A DNA stretch of 64,000 nucleotides from Runella sp. SP2 (GCF_003711225.1 NZ_CP031032.1:1-64000); one strand, 5' to 3'. Shown: positions 1 through 9,160, counted from the stretch's first letter. The notes: a model not told the origin generated them from the letters alone. Numbers and translations: made by a program.

Positions 1-1731
1 TTTGAGGCCAGCTAACAAATCACTCTTAACATCCTGAATAACTTGCAAGCGTGTTGCCGAAATAATGTTTGTTGAGAGATAGTAAACGGGATTTTTGTAA
101 GCAGTTTCCTCAATATATTTTTTTACTGCTTCAAAAACATCTACTGAGCGCTTTACTAAGTTGCAGACGATGAGACAAGATTGGCGAGGTTTCCAACGAA
201 CTTTGAAGTGGTTTTGAATAAATTGCTGCTCATCTGCCACAATTTCTGAAATCAAGGGAACAATCTTGGTTCTTTTGAATGCTGCAAAAACACTTTCAAA
301 GTCCGCCAATAGTTCTAACGGTTGAGCTTTTTCGTCACCTTTTTGTTCTGCAATAATTTCTCGATTTGCCAAATCAAAGGTTTTTGGTTTTGTGGCCGTC
401 ATCAATATAACGCGGGTATTCAAAAATTTAGAAAGGTAATGTATCGCAGCCCCAACCAATGGCAAATGGTCTAAACGAATGGTTTGAACTTCATCAAGTA
501 TGACAATTGCCCCTGCCAAATGGTTGAATTTTTTGAGCAGTTTATTTCGGTTGCCAATTAAGGTTTGCAGAAACTGTACGAACGTCGTAATCACTACGTC
601 GCTTTGCCAAGTATCTAAGAGCATCGTTTGTTGATTGTACTGCTCATTTTCGTCTGGGGTCAATACATTAGACTTAGTGAGTTGTTCAAATACATCCGCA
701 AACTGATAGTGTGCCAAAACACGGCCATTTCCTTTAAAAACTTTGTCGTATTCTTTTATGGCCTGTTCAATGATATTGATAAATGGCAAGGCATAAATAA
801 TCTGTGCCTCATATCCCTCTTTTAGCCGTATTTTGTCTTTTAGCCGCAAGGCAAAATCTAAGGCTGTGAGTGTCTTGCCAATACCCGTGGGGGCGGTTAG
901 GGTAAAAAGTCGTTGATTCAGAATGTCATCATTTTCAAGATGCTTGATAACGACACCACGAACGTAAGCCCGTAATTGATTCTGGGTCAATGATTTCAAT
1001 TCATTAGAACTATAACTCTGAAAATTAACCTCCCCAATTCGATTCTCAACCAATAAGGCAGGTAGTGGTACTTTGTCATACATTATCGTTTTTGAGGCAT
1101 CTAATTTATCCGCCTCAATGAGCAGTGAAAACAAATAGTTGATGAGAAAATAGTTTTCAATAGTTGGTTTCTTACTCAACCCGATAAGTGCAAGATTAAA
1201 GTTTCTTTTGTCTGGATATTGAATATAATCGGCTAATTGGCTTTCGTCAATTTCATCAGCAATTTGAGGTAAATGATCTGTGATTGTTGCGGCTTGTTGT
1301 AAAAAACAATCCTTCTCGTGAATCAATCCATCAGTCCCAATAAAACGCTTCAATTCTGTAATATCTGTCAAACTTTTATGATGGTGAATAATCAGATATG
1401 CTGCTATAATAGCCGAAAATTCATCTTTCAGTTTGAAGTATTTTTGAAATAGAGCAAAGCCACCAAACTTAGCGTGTTGTTTGAGTTTGGGGTCAATGCC
1501 TTCTTTACCAAGTAGATAGTCCTGAAAGAAGGCAGAATACTTACCTAAGTCGTGATAAATACAAATATTATTCAGCAACTTCTTCGTTTCTAAATGTTCC
1601 GAAAAGCCCAAATTTTGACAATATGATTTGATTGCTTTTGTGCGTACTCCTTCCGTGTGAACAATTAATTTTTTTGAACCAAAAGTCTGTTCATTTTCGT
1701 CTTTCTCACTGTGAGAATAAAAAGTTTTCAT
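1..1731 (-). CDS. cas3: Cas3 HD nuclease-helicase, type I-B (C-terminal part outside window)
   Basis: Effector nuclease-helicase recruited by Cascade to degrade invading DNA. The first 577 codons are visible; the reading frame is open through position 1, so the second helicase lobe is cut by the window edge. Seen: an N-terminal HD domain with the motif YHDLGK (H60, D61), a Walker A motif TAPTGIGKT (K286), a DEVQ box (D413) and the MTATKP motif III (residues 444-449), which gives the fused HD-SF2 helicase order. The ATG at 1731 overlaps the cas5 stop codon by 4 bases (ATGA), so translation is probably coupled. It is the last visible gene of the cas8b-cas7-cas5-cas3 operon. All visible catalytic motifs are intact. 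Confidence 0.95.
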   Translation of the reverse strand, partial: MKTFYSHSEKDENEQTFGSKKLIVHTEGVRTKAIKSYCQNLGFSEHLETKKLLNNICIYHDLGKYSAFFQDYLLGKEGIDPKLKQHAKFGGFALFQKYFKLKDEFSAIIAAYLIIHHHKSLTDITELKRFIGTDGLIHEKDCFLQQAATITDHLPQIADEIDESQLADYIQYPDKRNFNLALIGLSKKPTIENYFLINYLFSLLIEADKLDASKTIMYDKVPLPALLVENRIGEVNFQSYSSNELKSLTQNQLRAYVRGVVIKHLENDDILNQRLFTLTAPTGIGKTLTALDFALRLKDKIRLKEGYEAQIIYALPFINIIEQAIKEYDKVFKGNGRVLAHYQFADVFEQLTKSNVLTPDENEQYNQQTMLLDTWQSDVVITTFVQFLQTLIGNRNKLLKKFNHLAGAIVILDEVQTIRLDHLPLVGAAIHYLSKFLNTRVILMTATKPKTFDLANREIIAEQKGDEKAQPLELLADFESVFAAFKRTKIVPLISEIVADEQQFIQNHFKVRWKPRQSCLIVCNLVKRSVDVFEAVKKYIEETAYKNPVYYLSTNIISATRLQVIQDVKSDLLAGLK

Positions 1732-2504
1732 TCCAAGAATAGGATATTTTGTATTTCATCTACGTTGATAAGTCGGTAATACATCCGATTCAATTTGACA
1801 TTCACACCCGTGATGGAAGTAGAAAAAAGGACACGGTTCATTTTCTTCAACTCTCGGTCATAGTTCTTTACAAAATCGGCAGGAAGCAGCTCTTCTTCAA
1901 CCATTTGTAGTGAATCTTCGGCACTTTCGCGGTCAAAATCCAAACGTTCAACCGCATCAGAAGGAACTGCTGAGTGAATTTTTATCAGTTCGTCGGCTGC
2001 TGTTTCTTGGATTTGATTGGCTTCAAAAAGCCTTACTCCCAATAGTGATGCCGTAAAATTGGCCGTACCGAGTGTTAATGCGAAATGCTGTTTTTTTTGC
2101 AGAACTTTCTCTTTGAGTTCATCAAAGGTAGCTTTTCCATTTTCTGAATATGAGATATAAAGGCGATAAATGACCATATCTTTGCCAATATCGTAACCAC
2201 TGACTACCTCAAAAGGGGTTTGGATACGCCCACCCGACCCGTCAAAATCGCTTTTACTTTTGACGCTCAAAAAGTTAAGTCGGTGAAAAGTCTTTTTTAC
2301 AGGACTCATCACCCGTACACTTATCCGAATACGTTCAGAAGCCAATTCTTCGTAGTAGCTATCTCGTTCTCGTCCTAAAATAGCTGCAAGCATTCCCATT
2401 ACAGTCGTGCGGGGTGGAATACTAAAACTCATCGCCGTGTTATTGGCATAGTATTTCCTGAAATGGGCGAGTTTACCACCCACGTCTAATTGTAGTATTT
2501 CCAT
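1728..2504 (-). CDS. cas5: Cas5, type I-B Cascade subunit
   Basis: RAMP-family subunit that holds the 5' handle of the crRNA at the foot of the Cascade backbone. The 258-aa length is normal for Cas5b. The N-terminus is typical: GGKLAHFRKYYANNTAMSF followed by IPPRTTVMGMLAAILGRERD, the region conserved in Cas5 of I-B systems. It lies 4 bases after cas7 and overlaps cas3 by 4 bases, in the usual I-B order cas8b-cas7-cas5-cas3. There is no Cas6-like catalytic function visible in it, so crRNA processing for this module must come from another gene, for example the Cas6 at 45.8 kb. Confidence 0.92.
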   Translation of the reverse strand: MEILQLDVGGKLAHFRKYYANNTAMSFSIPPRTTVMGMLAAILGRERDSYYEELASERIRISVRVMSPVKKTFHRLNFLSVKSKSDFDGSGGRIQTPFEVVSGYDIGKDMVIYRLYISYSENGKATFDELKEKVLQKKQHFALTLGTANFTASLLGVRLFEANQIQETAADELIKIHSAVPSDAVERLDFDRESAEDSLQMVEEELLPADFVKNYDRELKKMNRVLFSTSITGVNVKLNRMYYRLINVDEIQNILFLE

Positions 2505-2508
2505 GAGC

Positions 2509-3522
2509 TTAAACGCTGAACGTGATACCTGCTGCCGATTTTACTACCACTTCTTTAATAGCTTTTCCCTGACCAGTATTCTCTGCCAATACCGATTTTA
2601 ATGCTGAAAGGTCAAGTGTCAAATCATCAAACTTTCTGATTTGAGTTTCTTCCAAGCCATTATTGGGAGTAACTTTAAGATAGTTACGTAAATCGCCCAG
2701 GCATCCATTGTAATATCCATCATTATAGACTACTTCCACATACAGTTTAGGATATTGATTTAGTTTTGAGCGGGTAGGTAGCGACGGTACACTATTCCAA
2801 ATAGCATCACGAAAAGTTTCAACATCGGTGCCATTGAGTCCAGTACATTGGGCTGCAAACTTGTTAATAGTGCCGTTGAAGGCCAGCAAACTATAATGCA
2901 CTCGATAGTCCTTGCCAAAAGTGCTACTATCATCGTTCATAATGGTAACAATAGAACTTGAATCCATTAACTGCACTTTGTGTAGCGAAAAACCCCAGTT
3001 TATTTGGATTGGTCCCGTGTAAGGTTTCGTAAAACCATCCACGGCAAATGCACAGCCAAACATCCGAATATCGGTAAACTTTTCTTTGACTAATTGCGCC
3101 AAAAGATATTTATTGAGTTCGATACTCTCAGGTTTTTTGTTTACGAAAAACTTAACCAAGTCTTCTCCGTCTTTTCGTTTACTTTTTATCTCTTCAAACT
3201 TTGTTTTCATCGTTGGGTCTTCCACAAAGAATGAATCTAAACTGTTAGAGTCGTTAAAAAGCTGGGTCAACACCGCTTTCATTTTTGTATCCATACCCAC
3301 TTTTTTGTCGTCTTCCATGTTAACGAAAACGTATTTGCCAGACAATGACAAATAATCTCTGATGTATCTCTTCAAACGAGTATCGGTTACCAGATTAGTT
3401 TGAGTATCATAGTCCATGCGGGGCTTATTTTCTTGGTCGGGGTCGCCATTAGGATTGCATTGAGCCGCATCGTATAGAAATAAAAAATCTGAGTTATTGG
3501 CGATAATATTGTTCTTTTCCAT
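2509..3522 (-). CDS. cas7: Cas7 (Csh2 family), type I-B Cascade backbone
   Basis: Backbone RAMP subunit that polymerises along the crRNA spacer. The 337-aa protein has the Csh2-type start FLFLYDAAQCNPNGDPDQEN, then DTRLKRYIRDYL, and a central segment IRMFGCAFAV followed by YTGPIQINWGFSLHKV, all typical of I-B Cas7. It sits between cas8b (21 bases upstream) and cas5 (4 bases downstream). The ATG at 3522 opens directly into the conserved N-terminal strand, so the start is well supported. No disruption is seen. Confidence 0.93.
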   Translation of the reverse strand: MEKNNIIANNSDFLFLYDAAQCNPNGDPDQENKPRMDYDTQTNLVTDTRLKRYIRDYLSLSGKYVFVNMEDDKKVGMDTKMKAVLTQLFNDSNSLDSFFVEDPTMKTKFEEIKSKRKDGEDLVKFFVNKKPESIELNKYLLAQLVKEKFTDIRMFGCAFAVDGFTKPYTGPIQINWGFSLHKVQLMDSSSIVTIMNDDSSTFGKDYRVHYSLLAFNGTINKFAAQCTGLNGTDVETFRDAIWNSVPSLPTRSKLNQYPKLYVEVVYNDGYYNGCLGDLRNYLKVTPNNGLEETQIRKFDDLTLDLSALKSVLAENTGQGKAIKEVVVKSAAGITFSV

Positions 3523-3543
3523 TGTATTAGTTGAGATTGAATG

Positions 3544-5478
3544 TTAATTGAAAGAATAGCCAGATAAGATGTAAAATAGCGCTTCATCAGGTTTCATAGT
3601 CCATTGGTTTTCGTTGAAATGCTCAGTGAATTTCTTAAAAATTGGTTCCATGTAAGAGTGAAGTTTAAACTGCCTCATTTTATCGTAGAGGTCGTTTTTT
3701 AGTCTTATAATTTCGCTCTTTTGCATCCCATTGTAGTTGAGTTTGGCTAAAACAGGCTTACTCTCATAACCTTTTTTGTACTGCTCAATCGCAACACTGC
3801 TTACAGCCCGACCAAGATAAAACATGGCTTTCTGGCTTGGTGTGTAGTCCATTTTTGCAAAAAAACGTTCAATTTTTTGTTGATTCTCCGATAATTCTAT
3901 TTGTTCGGGAGCGCCCTCAACTTCTTTTAATTCAGACTCTTCCATGTTGTTATAAAGGTTTAATTGTTGAATAACTTTAAAAAGTGCCAAGTATTGAAAA
4001 ACACCATTACGAATCGCAAAGTCAAAAGGATTTTTGCCATAAATATTTGTGTAGCTATCATAACGCTTGTACCAATGGCACAATACCAATTCCTTGAAAT
4101 AGCCAAATAACTGACTTTTGGCAATCGGGCGTTTTTCCAAAAGTTGCTTGAACAAAGCCAACGCTTCATTTTTTTTGACTTTATCTTTCCGAATCGGAAT
4201 AAGGTTGTAAACGGTATAAAGATTGAATGTCAACGTATTGCTCTCTCCTGCGCTCATAACATTTTGCCAATTCACACCCTCAATTTGCCTCATTTCTATG
4301 TGTGTAGTGGCAAAGGTTTCAATCATTCGCTCAAAGTGTGTACGGCTTACGTCTTTGATGACATTGATAGTTTTGAAGAAGTTACCATCAGACTCAAAAG
4401 CCAGAAAGGTTATCCAGTAAGGAAAGTCCTGTGAGCGAACCGTATCTAAATCGGTAAGAACTTCTTCTAATTTTTTGTACTGAAATAGCAGGTCCGATTT
4501 CTTTGAAATCGTGGACAGTGTCGATTCTAAATCGCTATCATCCTTGCTAAATAGTTGTGGGATAATACAGTGGTCAATCCCTGCAATACTCGTTTTATAT
4601 TTTTCGAGCAAATACTTTGAGCCTTGTTCCAAGTATTTTTGAATTTCAGAACCAACTTGATAGTTTTTAGGAAAAGCACTGCTATCAAATCCATTCGCAT
4701 AGTTTACCGTTGTTGATACAAACATTTTATTCATGTTGTAACGAGCCTTTATTACTAACTCGCCTACATTTTCTTTGTATTCGCCAGTTGCATAACATAA
4801 TTTTGATTCGACAGGTACGCCCTTGTCGGTTGTACCCCTCGGAAACTTGACCTTCAAAAAATCTATATACCCATCTATGTTCTTGAAATAAGTTGGCGAA
4901 GTCCACCCTTTTTCGGACCAAACCACCTGTGCTACAACTAATACTATTTTTTCACTTGGGTTAAGTTTTATCTTTTGAGATTCAACTTCTTCCTTTGGTT
5001 GAACAAGGATTTTTTTGACATCAACCTTACCATCGGTCATGAACTGACTTTCAAAAACCGAACGCACCCCATAAATGGCTGCAAGGGTTTCGTATAAGTC
5101 AGTGTTTTTGAGTTGAGGAAATCCTTTGTCAATGGCTTCGGTAAATTGGCTAACTTTTGCACCATCAGTAGCTCCAAAAAAGGTTTTTCTGATTTGTTCA
5201 AGTCCACCGAACTCAGCGCATGTATAGATAGCTTTGTTGTTACCACCTTGAATTTTGATATTAAAAAGCCTTTGAACCGTTTTTGCATCATCGTATTCGC
5301 CCAATTCACCTAATCTGATTTGGCTTTCGTCTAAATCAAAAACAATAGGTAAAACATAGTTGGTAATTTTTTCGCCTTTTTTATTCTCAGTTTCAATTTT
5401 TGGCCAATCCAGCACGTCGTCCCATTCGCCAAGGTCTTGGCTTTTTTGCTGTCCGATTTTTATAAGTGTCTGTAACAT
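3544..5478 (-). CDS. cas8b: Cas8b large subunit (Csh1/TM1802-like), type I-B
   Basis: Large subunit of the I-B surveillance complex, which recognises the PAM and recruits Cas3. At 644 aa it is in the normal range for Cas8b. Support comes mainly from position (first gene of a cas8b-cas7-cas5-cas3 operon) and from the C-terminal segment, where FYLGRAVSSVAIEQYKKGY and the ending EALFYILSGYSF match the Csh1 family pattern. In many I-B systems a small Cas11 subunit is made by internal translation from the 3' part of cas8b; several in-frame ATGs exist there, but none can be called from sequence alone. No zinc-finger cysteine cluster is apparent to me. Confidence 0.85.
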   Translation of the reverse strand: MLQTLIKIGQQKSQDLGEWDDVLDWPKIETENKKGEKITNYVLPIVFDLDESQIRLGELGEYDDAKTVQRLFNIKIQGGNNKAIYTCAEFGGLEQIRKTFFGATDGAKVSQFTEAIDKGFPQLKNTDLYETLAAIYGVRSVFESQFMTDGKVDVKKILVQPKEEVESQKIKLNPSEKIVLVVAQVVWSEKGWTSPTYFKNIDGYIDFLKVKFPRGTTDKGVPVESKLCYATGEYKENVGELVIKARYNMNKMFVSTTVNYANGFDSSAFPKNYQVGSEIQKYLEQGSKYLLEKYKTSIAGIDHCIIPQLFSKDDSDLESTLSTISKKSDLLFQYKKLEEVLTDLDTVRSQDFPYWITFLAFESDGNFFKTINVIKDVSRTHFERMIETFATTHIEMRQIEGVNWQNVMSAGESNTLTFNLYTVYNLIPIRKDKVKKNEALALFKQLLEKRPIAKSQLFGYFKELVLCHWYKRYDSYTNIYGKNPFDFAIRNGVFQYLALFKVIQQLNLYNNMEESELKEVEGAPEQIELSENQQKIERFFAKMDYTPSQKAMFYLGRAVSSVAIEQYKKGYESKPVLAKLNYNGMQKSEIIRLKNDLYDKMRQFKLHSYMEPIFKKFTEHFNENQWTMKPDEALFYILSGYSFN

Positions 5479-5867
5479 AGTGTTTCCTTTATCTGCCCCA
5501 AAGTAACAAATTCATGTTGCCAATTAATGACAATGATTAGTTTTTGTTACAAAAACTTAGTTAACGGTAAAAGAAGATAATTAAGGAATTGACCACTTGC
5601 AGAAACAGTGTCCCATGCACCTGTCGCAAGTATCATTGAGTGGTTCGTCACAATTGTGACAAATGCAGAAGCCTTTATGGCTACTAGGAATTATAAAATT
5701 ACTACTTCGTAGTTTTGATAACTAACTCTAACTAATATTAAAATCTATTACTTTTGAAATCGACTAAAACAAGGATTGAAACAGGGGCACTTATGAACAA
5801 CAACATACTGATTAACAATGTCCTATCATAAAAATACAATAACAAACTGTTATCAACGAAGTAGGTA
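5479..5867. other. Non-coding stretch upstream of cas8b with two ATTGAAAC motifs
   Basis: No convincing gene. ATTGAAAC, the usual 3' end of type I-B and III CRISPR repeats, occurs at 5775-5782 and again at 5867-5874, 92 bases apart and in the same direction. The 29 bases before each copy share little, so this is not an intact repeat-spacer unit. It may be the worn remnant of an array or leader, or chance. A TTACTTTG sequence on the minus strand (5499-5506) is one base from the Bacteroidota -7 consensus and could serve cas8b, but no well-spaced -33 element is seen. Confidence 0.35.
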
Positions 5868-6029
5868 TTGAAACCTAAACCGCCACAAAATGAAGCCAAA
5901 AAGCCAATTTCCACCAAACACCCTCTCGACCGTCAATTCGACAGTGTGGAAGAAGCCGCAAAGGCCAAAAAGGAGTATTTGATGAATGTGATTTTGAAGG
6001 GGGGGGATTTGTCAAGTTTGAAAAAGTAA
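5868..6029 (+). pseudogene. Short reading frame or gene remnant, 53 codons
   Basis: A small open frame that could start at TTG 5868 and ends at TAA 6027-6029. Its composition looks protein-like (HPLDRQFDSVEEAAKAKKEY, then LMNVILKGGDLSSLKK), with a charged amphipathic helix pattern. There is no ATG before residue 35. I do not recognise a family. It lies tail to tail with the WYL regulator, 3 bases from its end. It is most simply the 3' remnant of a lost gene, though a genuine small gene using TTG is possible. Confidence 0.3.
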
Positions 6030-6032
6030 AAT

Positions 6033-6938
6033 TCAATACCGCATCCCCGCCACAATGTCGTTTAGATACTCTTTTAGTCCCTGAGGTTGCACTACCTGAA
6101 TGTGCTTGTGTAACCCTAAGATAAATCGCCCTACGCCCCTAAAATCCCTAATTTCAGCCCTAAACTGATAAGTAAAAGGCGAAGAAGCATCGTAACGGCG
6201 TTCCGTAAACGGACGAGCCGCGGGAAATTCCTCAATCAACAAATGATATGCCGTAGGCGCTAGGTGTAATTCTACCAAAATGGGCGTTTCTCCCGTCCAA
6301 CCAAATAAATCCGTTTCTGGAATCGACTCATCGTTAACCTGCAACGAGTCCAGAAGCTCGACTTCGTCAATCCGATTTACCTTAAAACTTTTGATGATTT
6401 TAGATCCTAACTCATAGGCATTCAGGGTCGCAAAATCGTCTGTAAAACTCAGCGGTTCTACCAGTCGATCGGAAGTAGAATTGGAGTGGGGCGAATGATA
6501 ACGCAATAAGTTTACCTGCCGCCGCTCTTGTATGGCTTGATTGAGTTTTGTCACCATCATTCCTTTTCTACGGTCGAGCAGTTCTTCGGCCAATGGAATC
6601 AACTCCGACGTCAGATAAATTTTACGTTCAATGCTTACGTGCAAAGGACTTGTATTTTTTAGACTTGCCAGTAAAGGCCGAAGAAGCGCGGTTTCTTCCA
6701 CGGTAAATACTACGTTGGAGGTTTCAGCCTCAAAAATCCAATACCTATTTTGCTCATCACAATCGAGTAAATACCCCAATTTTTCGAGCAACTTCAAATA
6801 GCGATACAGCGAACGGGGCGAAGTATTGATGGCACTGGCCAACTGAGGCACAGTACGACGACGGCCTTTGAGCAGTGAAATCAGCCGAAAAACACGCTCT
6901 ATTTTAGCTTGTTCTTTGTGCTCTCTCGTATCTTCCAT
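6033..6938 (-). CDS. WYL-type transcriptional regulator (HTH plus WYL domain)
   Basis: Predicted ligand-responsive DNA-binding regulator. The N-terminal third holds a DeoR/HTH_11-like winged helix (RVFRLISLLKGRRRTVPQLA, then SPRSLYRYLKLLEKLGY at roughly residues 38-55). The middle and C-terminal parts match the WYL layout: a strand-rich segment with VNLLRYHSPHS and LVEPLSFTDDFATLNAYEL, then a WCX-like C-terminal extension. The 301-aa length is usual. It borders the type I-B operon on the same strand, about 550 bases upstream of cas8b, and is one of three WYL proteins that each flank a CRISPR block here. WYL proteins control CRISPR loci in some bacteria; a role here is inference. Confidence 0.82.
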   Translation of the reverse strand: MEDTREHKEQAKIERVFRLISLLKGRRRTVPQLASAINTSPRSLYRYLKLLEKLGYLLDCDEQNRYWIFEAETSNVVFTVEETALLRPLLASLKNTSPLHVSIERKIYLTSELIPLAEELLDRRKGMMVTKLNQAIQERRQVNLLRYHSPHSNSTSDRLVEPLSFTDDFATLNAYELGSKIIKSFKVNRIDEVELLDSLQVNDESIPETDLFGWTGETPILVELHLAPTAYHLLIEEFPAARPFTERRYDASSPFTYQFRAEIRDFRGVGRFILGLHKHIQVVQPQGLKEYLNDIVAGMRY

Positions 6939-7073
6939 GGTAGTGTATTGTTTAAATATTGTCCTTAATCATCCTATTATTCTCCAGTACTCTCCTCCAT
7001 CTTCGCCAAAATCGCTATTGAAATTGTAGATAATCGATGGTTAAGATACTGATTATTTGAACTTTATAGAATT

Positions 7074-7110
7074 TTATGTAAATTTACAATTATATTTTAA
7101 AATTACATAA
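7074..7110. promoter_or_regulatory. Inverted repeat abutting the DUF4143 ATPase start
   Basis: Perfect 8-base arms TTATGTAA (7074-7081) and TTACATAA (7103-7110) with a 21-base AT-rich spacer. The right arm ends on the base just before the ATG at 7111. A protein bound here would cover the translation start region, so it is a candidate operator. Confidence 0.45.
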
Positions 7111-8253
7111 ATGATTCCAAGAGCACTGACCGATAAAGCACAATTGCTACTGACTAAGTTTCCGATGGTATCTGTCTCTGGGCCGAGGCAATCGGGAAAA
7201 ACCACGTTTTCTAAATTGTTTGCTTCTGATTATCAGTATGTCAACCTAGAGCTACTTGACAATAGAGCCTTGGCTCAAAATGACCCACATAGTTTCTTGG
7301 AGCGGTACCAAAACCGCGTTATCTTGGATGAAGTACAGAATGTCCCCGATTTGTTCTCGTACTTACAAGTGTTCACTGATGAGCGTAACCGAACAGGAGA
7401 GTATGTTTTGACGGGCTCACAGAACTTTTTGCTTATGCAAAAAATCACGCAGTCGTTGGCGGGAAGAGTTGCCTTATTAACCCTTTTGCCATTTTCTTAT
7501 TTTGAGCTACTTGAAAAACCACCCATTGGCGAGTTTATCTTTAAAGGAGGTTATCCAAGGCTCATTCAAAAAGAAATATCACCTGACGACTTTTTTCCAA
7601 CCTACATTCAAACGTACATTGAGCGCGACGTACGGCAATTGATTCAGGTTCAAAACCTTTCCCTTTTTCAAAATTTCCTGTATTTGATGGCTGGGCGAGC
7701 AGGACAAGTATTTAACGCCTCAAGTATTGCCAATGATTTGGGCGTAAACAGTCAGACGGTAGAAGCATGGACATCGGTTTTGGAAGCATCGTACATTTTA
7801 TTTCGGTTGCCGCCCTATTACAAGAATTTCAACAAACGCATCACCAAAGCGCCTAAAGTCTATTTTTACGACACAGGGTTACTATGTTATTTGTTGGGAA
7901 TACGTACCGAAGCCGAAATCCAGTTACATTTTGCCAAAGGTGCTATTTTTGAGAATTTGGTGATTTTGGAGGTGATGAAAATGCACTATAACCAAGGCCG
8001 TCGTCCACAATTGTATTACTGGCGCGACAGTAATCAAAACGAAGTAGATTTGCTGATGCAAGATGGGCTAAAACTTCACGCGGTTGAAATTAAAGCGGGC
8101 AAAACAATTAATGGCGAGTTTTTTAAAGGATTAACCTACTTCAAAAAGATAGCACCCGATGCCCAACTACACTTGGTGTATGGTGGTGACGACTATCAAA
8201 AGCGTAGCGAAGTCACAGTACTGGGCGTAAACTATCTGGAGCAATTGTTTTAA
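7111..8253 (+). CDS. AAA-family ATPase with DUF4143 domain
   Basis: ATP-binding protein of the AAA_14/DUF4143 family, common on plasmids and in accessory regions of Bacteroidota. Seen: Walker A GPRQSGKTT (residues 24-32), a Walker B-like RVILDEVQNVPDLF, a sensor-like VLTGSQNFLLMQ, and the C-terminal DUF4143 region with a restriction-nuclease-like fold signature (YYWRDSNQNEVDLLMQDG followed by AVEIKAGK). The 380-aa length is typical. The family's biological role is not settled; some members have been suggested to act as toxin or defence components. It is a single gene, flanked by an inverted repeat at its start and a long hairpin at its end. Confidence 0.88.
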   Translation: MIPRALTDKAQLLLTKFPMVSVSGPRQSGKTTFSKLFASDYQYVNLELLDNRALAQNDPHSFLERYQNRVILDEVQNVPDLFSYLQVFTDERNRTGEYVLTGSQNFLLMQKITQSLAGRVALLTLLPFSYFELLEKPPIGEFIFKGGYPRLIQKEISPDDFFPTYIQTYIERDVRQLIQVQNLSLFQNFLYLMAGRAGQVFNASSIANDLGVNSQTVEAWTSVLEASYILFRLPPYYKNFNKRITKAPKVYFYDTGLLCYLLGIRTEAEIQLHFAKGAIFENLVILEVMKMHYNQGRRPQLYYWRDSNQNEVDLLMQDGLKLHAVEIKAGKTINGEFFKGLTYFKKIAPDAQLHLVYGGDDYQKRSEVTVLGVNYLEQLF

Positions 8254-8289
8254 CCATAAGTGCAAAACTTGCACTTATGGTTAAAACAA
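8245..8289. terminator. Perfect 21-bp hairpin between the convergent ATPase and parB genes
   Basis: Perfect inverted repeat with 21-base arms (8245-8265 and 8269-8289) and a 3-base loop AAC. It overlaps the stop codon of the ATPase gene and ends 7 bases before the parB stop. Its position between convergent genes suits a bidirectional transcription stop. There is no long T-tract after either arm, so it is not a classical intrinsic terminator; a protein-binding dyad is the alternative. Confidence 0.55.
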
Positions 8290-8295
8290 AGATTA

Positions 8296-9147
8296 TCAAG
8301 TAGTTATAAATTTTTTTAATTCTTTTACTTTTTGCACTAATTGAGAATAATCAGATTTTGAACTCAGGTTAGCAGCAAGACGAGCAATTTCTTTCTTGCG
8401 TTGACTAAACTCTTCAAGATAAGGAGAAAGAGTATCCTCGATGGTATCACTACCTAATTGTGCAACGGATACTAAGCTGCCTTCTGAAATATCATCACGT
8501 TTTCCTATGTCCTGAATAACCGTGCGATTAAATGGTGTGTTTCCAGCCAAAACTTGTTGCTGCAACTCTGGAATTAACTTAGCAACTCCCTTGGCGAAGT
8601 TACCGTCATTTTTGATGGTTCGTTGACTCACGTTAAATTCCTCCGCCAATGCTTTTGAAATATCTACACTTCCCTCTTCACGGTCGTATTTCCCTTTCCC
8701 GCCTTTTTCTCTGTTATATCTTAATCCTCTAAAAAATGAAAGCTGTTCAGGAGTGAGGTTTCTGCGCCCAAGCTGATAGTCAATCATGAAATCTTTTACT
8801 TTCTCAATACCTTCAAACTTCAAAATGGTAATTTTAAAGTCGATGTTGTACTTTGTACAAATGGTGTATCGGTTGTGACCATCCACCAAGACATGTACAA
8901 TTTCGTCAGAATCGCCGATTCCAGCCTCTCTGTGCGACGTTTCCCATATTGCCAATGGATCTTTACATCCTTGGGCTTTTATGTTGTTCTCGAGTATTTG
9001 TAGCTCTTCTGCGGTGAGTGGAGTAATAAACTGCCTTAGTTCATCTATTACAACAATCTGTTTTTTTATCTTTTCAACTTCGGAGAATGTAGAAGTGGGA
9101 ATTTGAGCGGTAGCTTTTTTAATTCCCGACATAAAATCTTTTGCCAT
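8296..9147 (-). CDS. parB: ParB/Spo0J-like partition protein
   Basis: Predicted plasmid partition protein that would bind centromere sites and work with ParA. Seen: an N-terminal ParB/sulfiredoxin-like domain with a DELRQFITPLTAEELQILEN lead-in, the characteristic VLVDGHNRYTIC motif (about residues 84-95) and GRRNLTPEQLSFFRG, followed by a helix-turn-helix region around ALAEEFNVSQRTIKNDGNFA. The 283-aa length is usual. It lies 13 bases downstream of parA in a two-gene operon. No canonical parS is obvious next to it; dyads at 42.8-43.0 kb and the palindrome upstream of parA are candidates. Confidence 0.88.
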   Translation of the reverse strand: MAKDFMSGIKKATAQIPTSTFSEVEKIKKQIVVIDELRQFITPLTAEELQILENNIKAQGCKDPLAIWETSHREAGIGDSDEIVHVLVDGHNRYTICTKYNIDFKITILKFEGIEKVKDFMIDYQLGRRNLTPEQLSFFRGLRYNREKGGKGKYDREEGSVDISKALAEEFNVSQRTIKNDGNFAKGVAKLIPELQQQVLAGNTPFNRTVIQDIGKRDDISEGSLVSVAQLGSDTIEDTLSPYLEEFSQRKKEIARLAANLSSKSDYSQLVQKVKELKKFITT

Positions 9148-9160
9148 GATTAAGTTAAGG

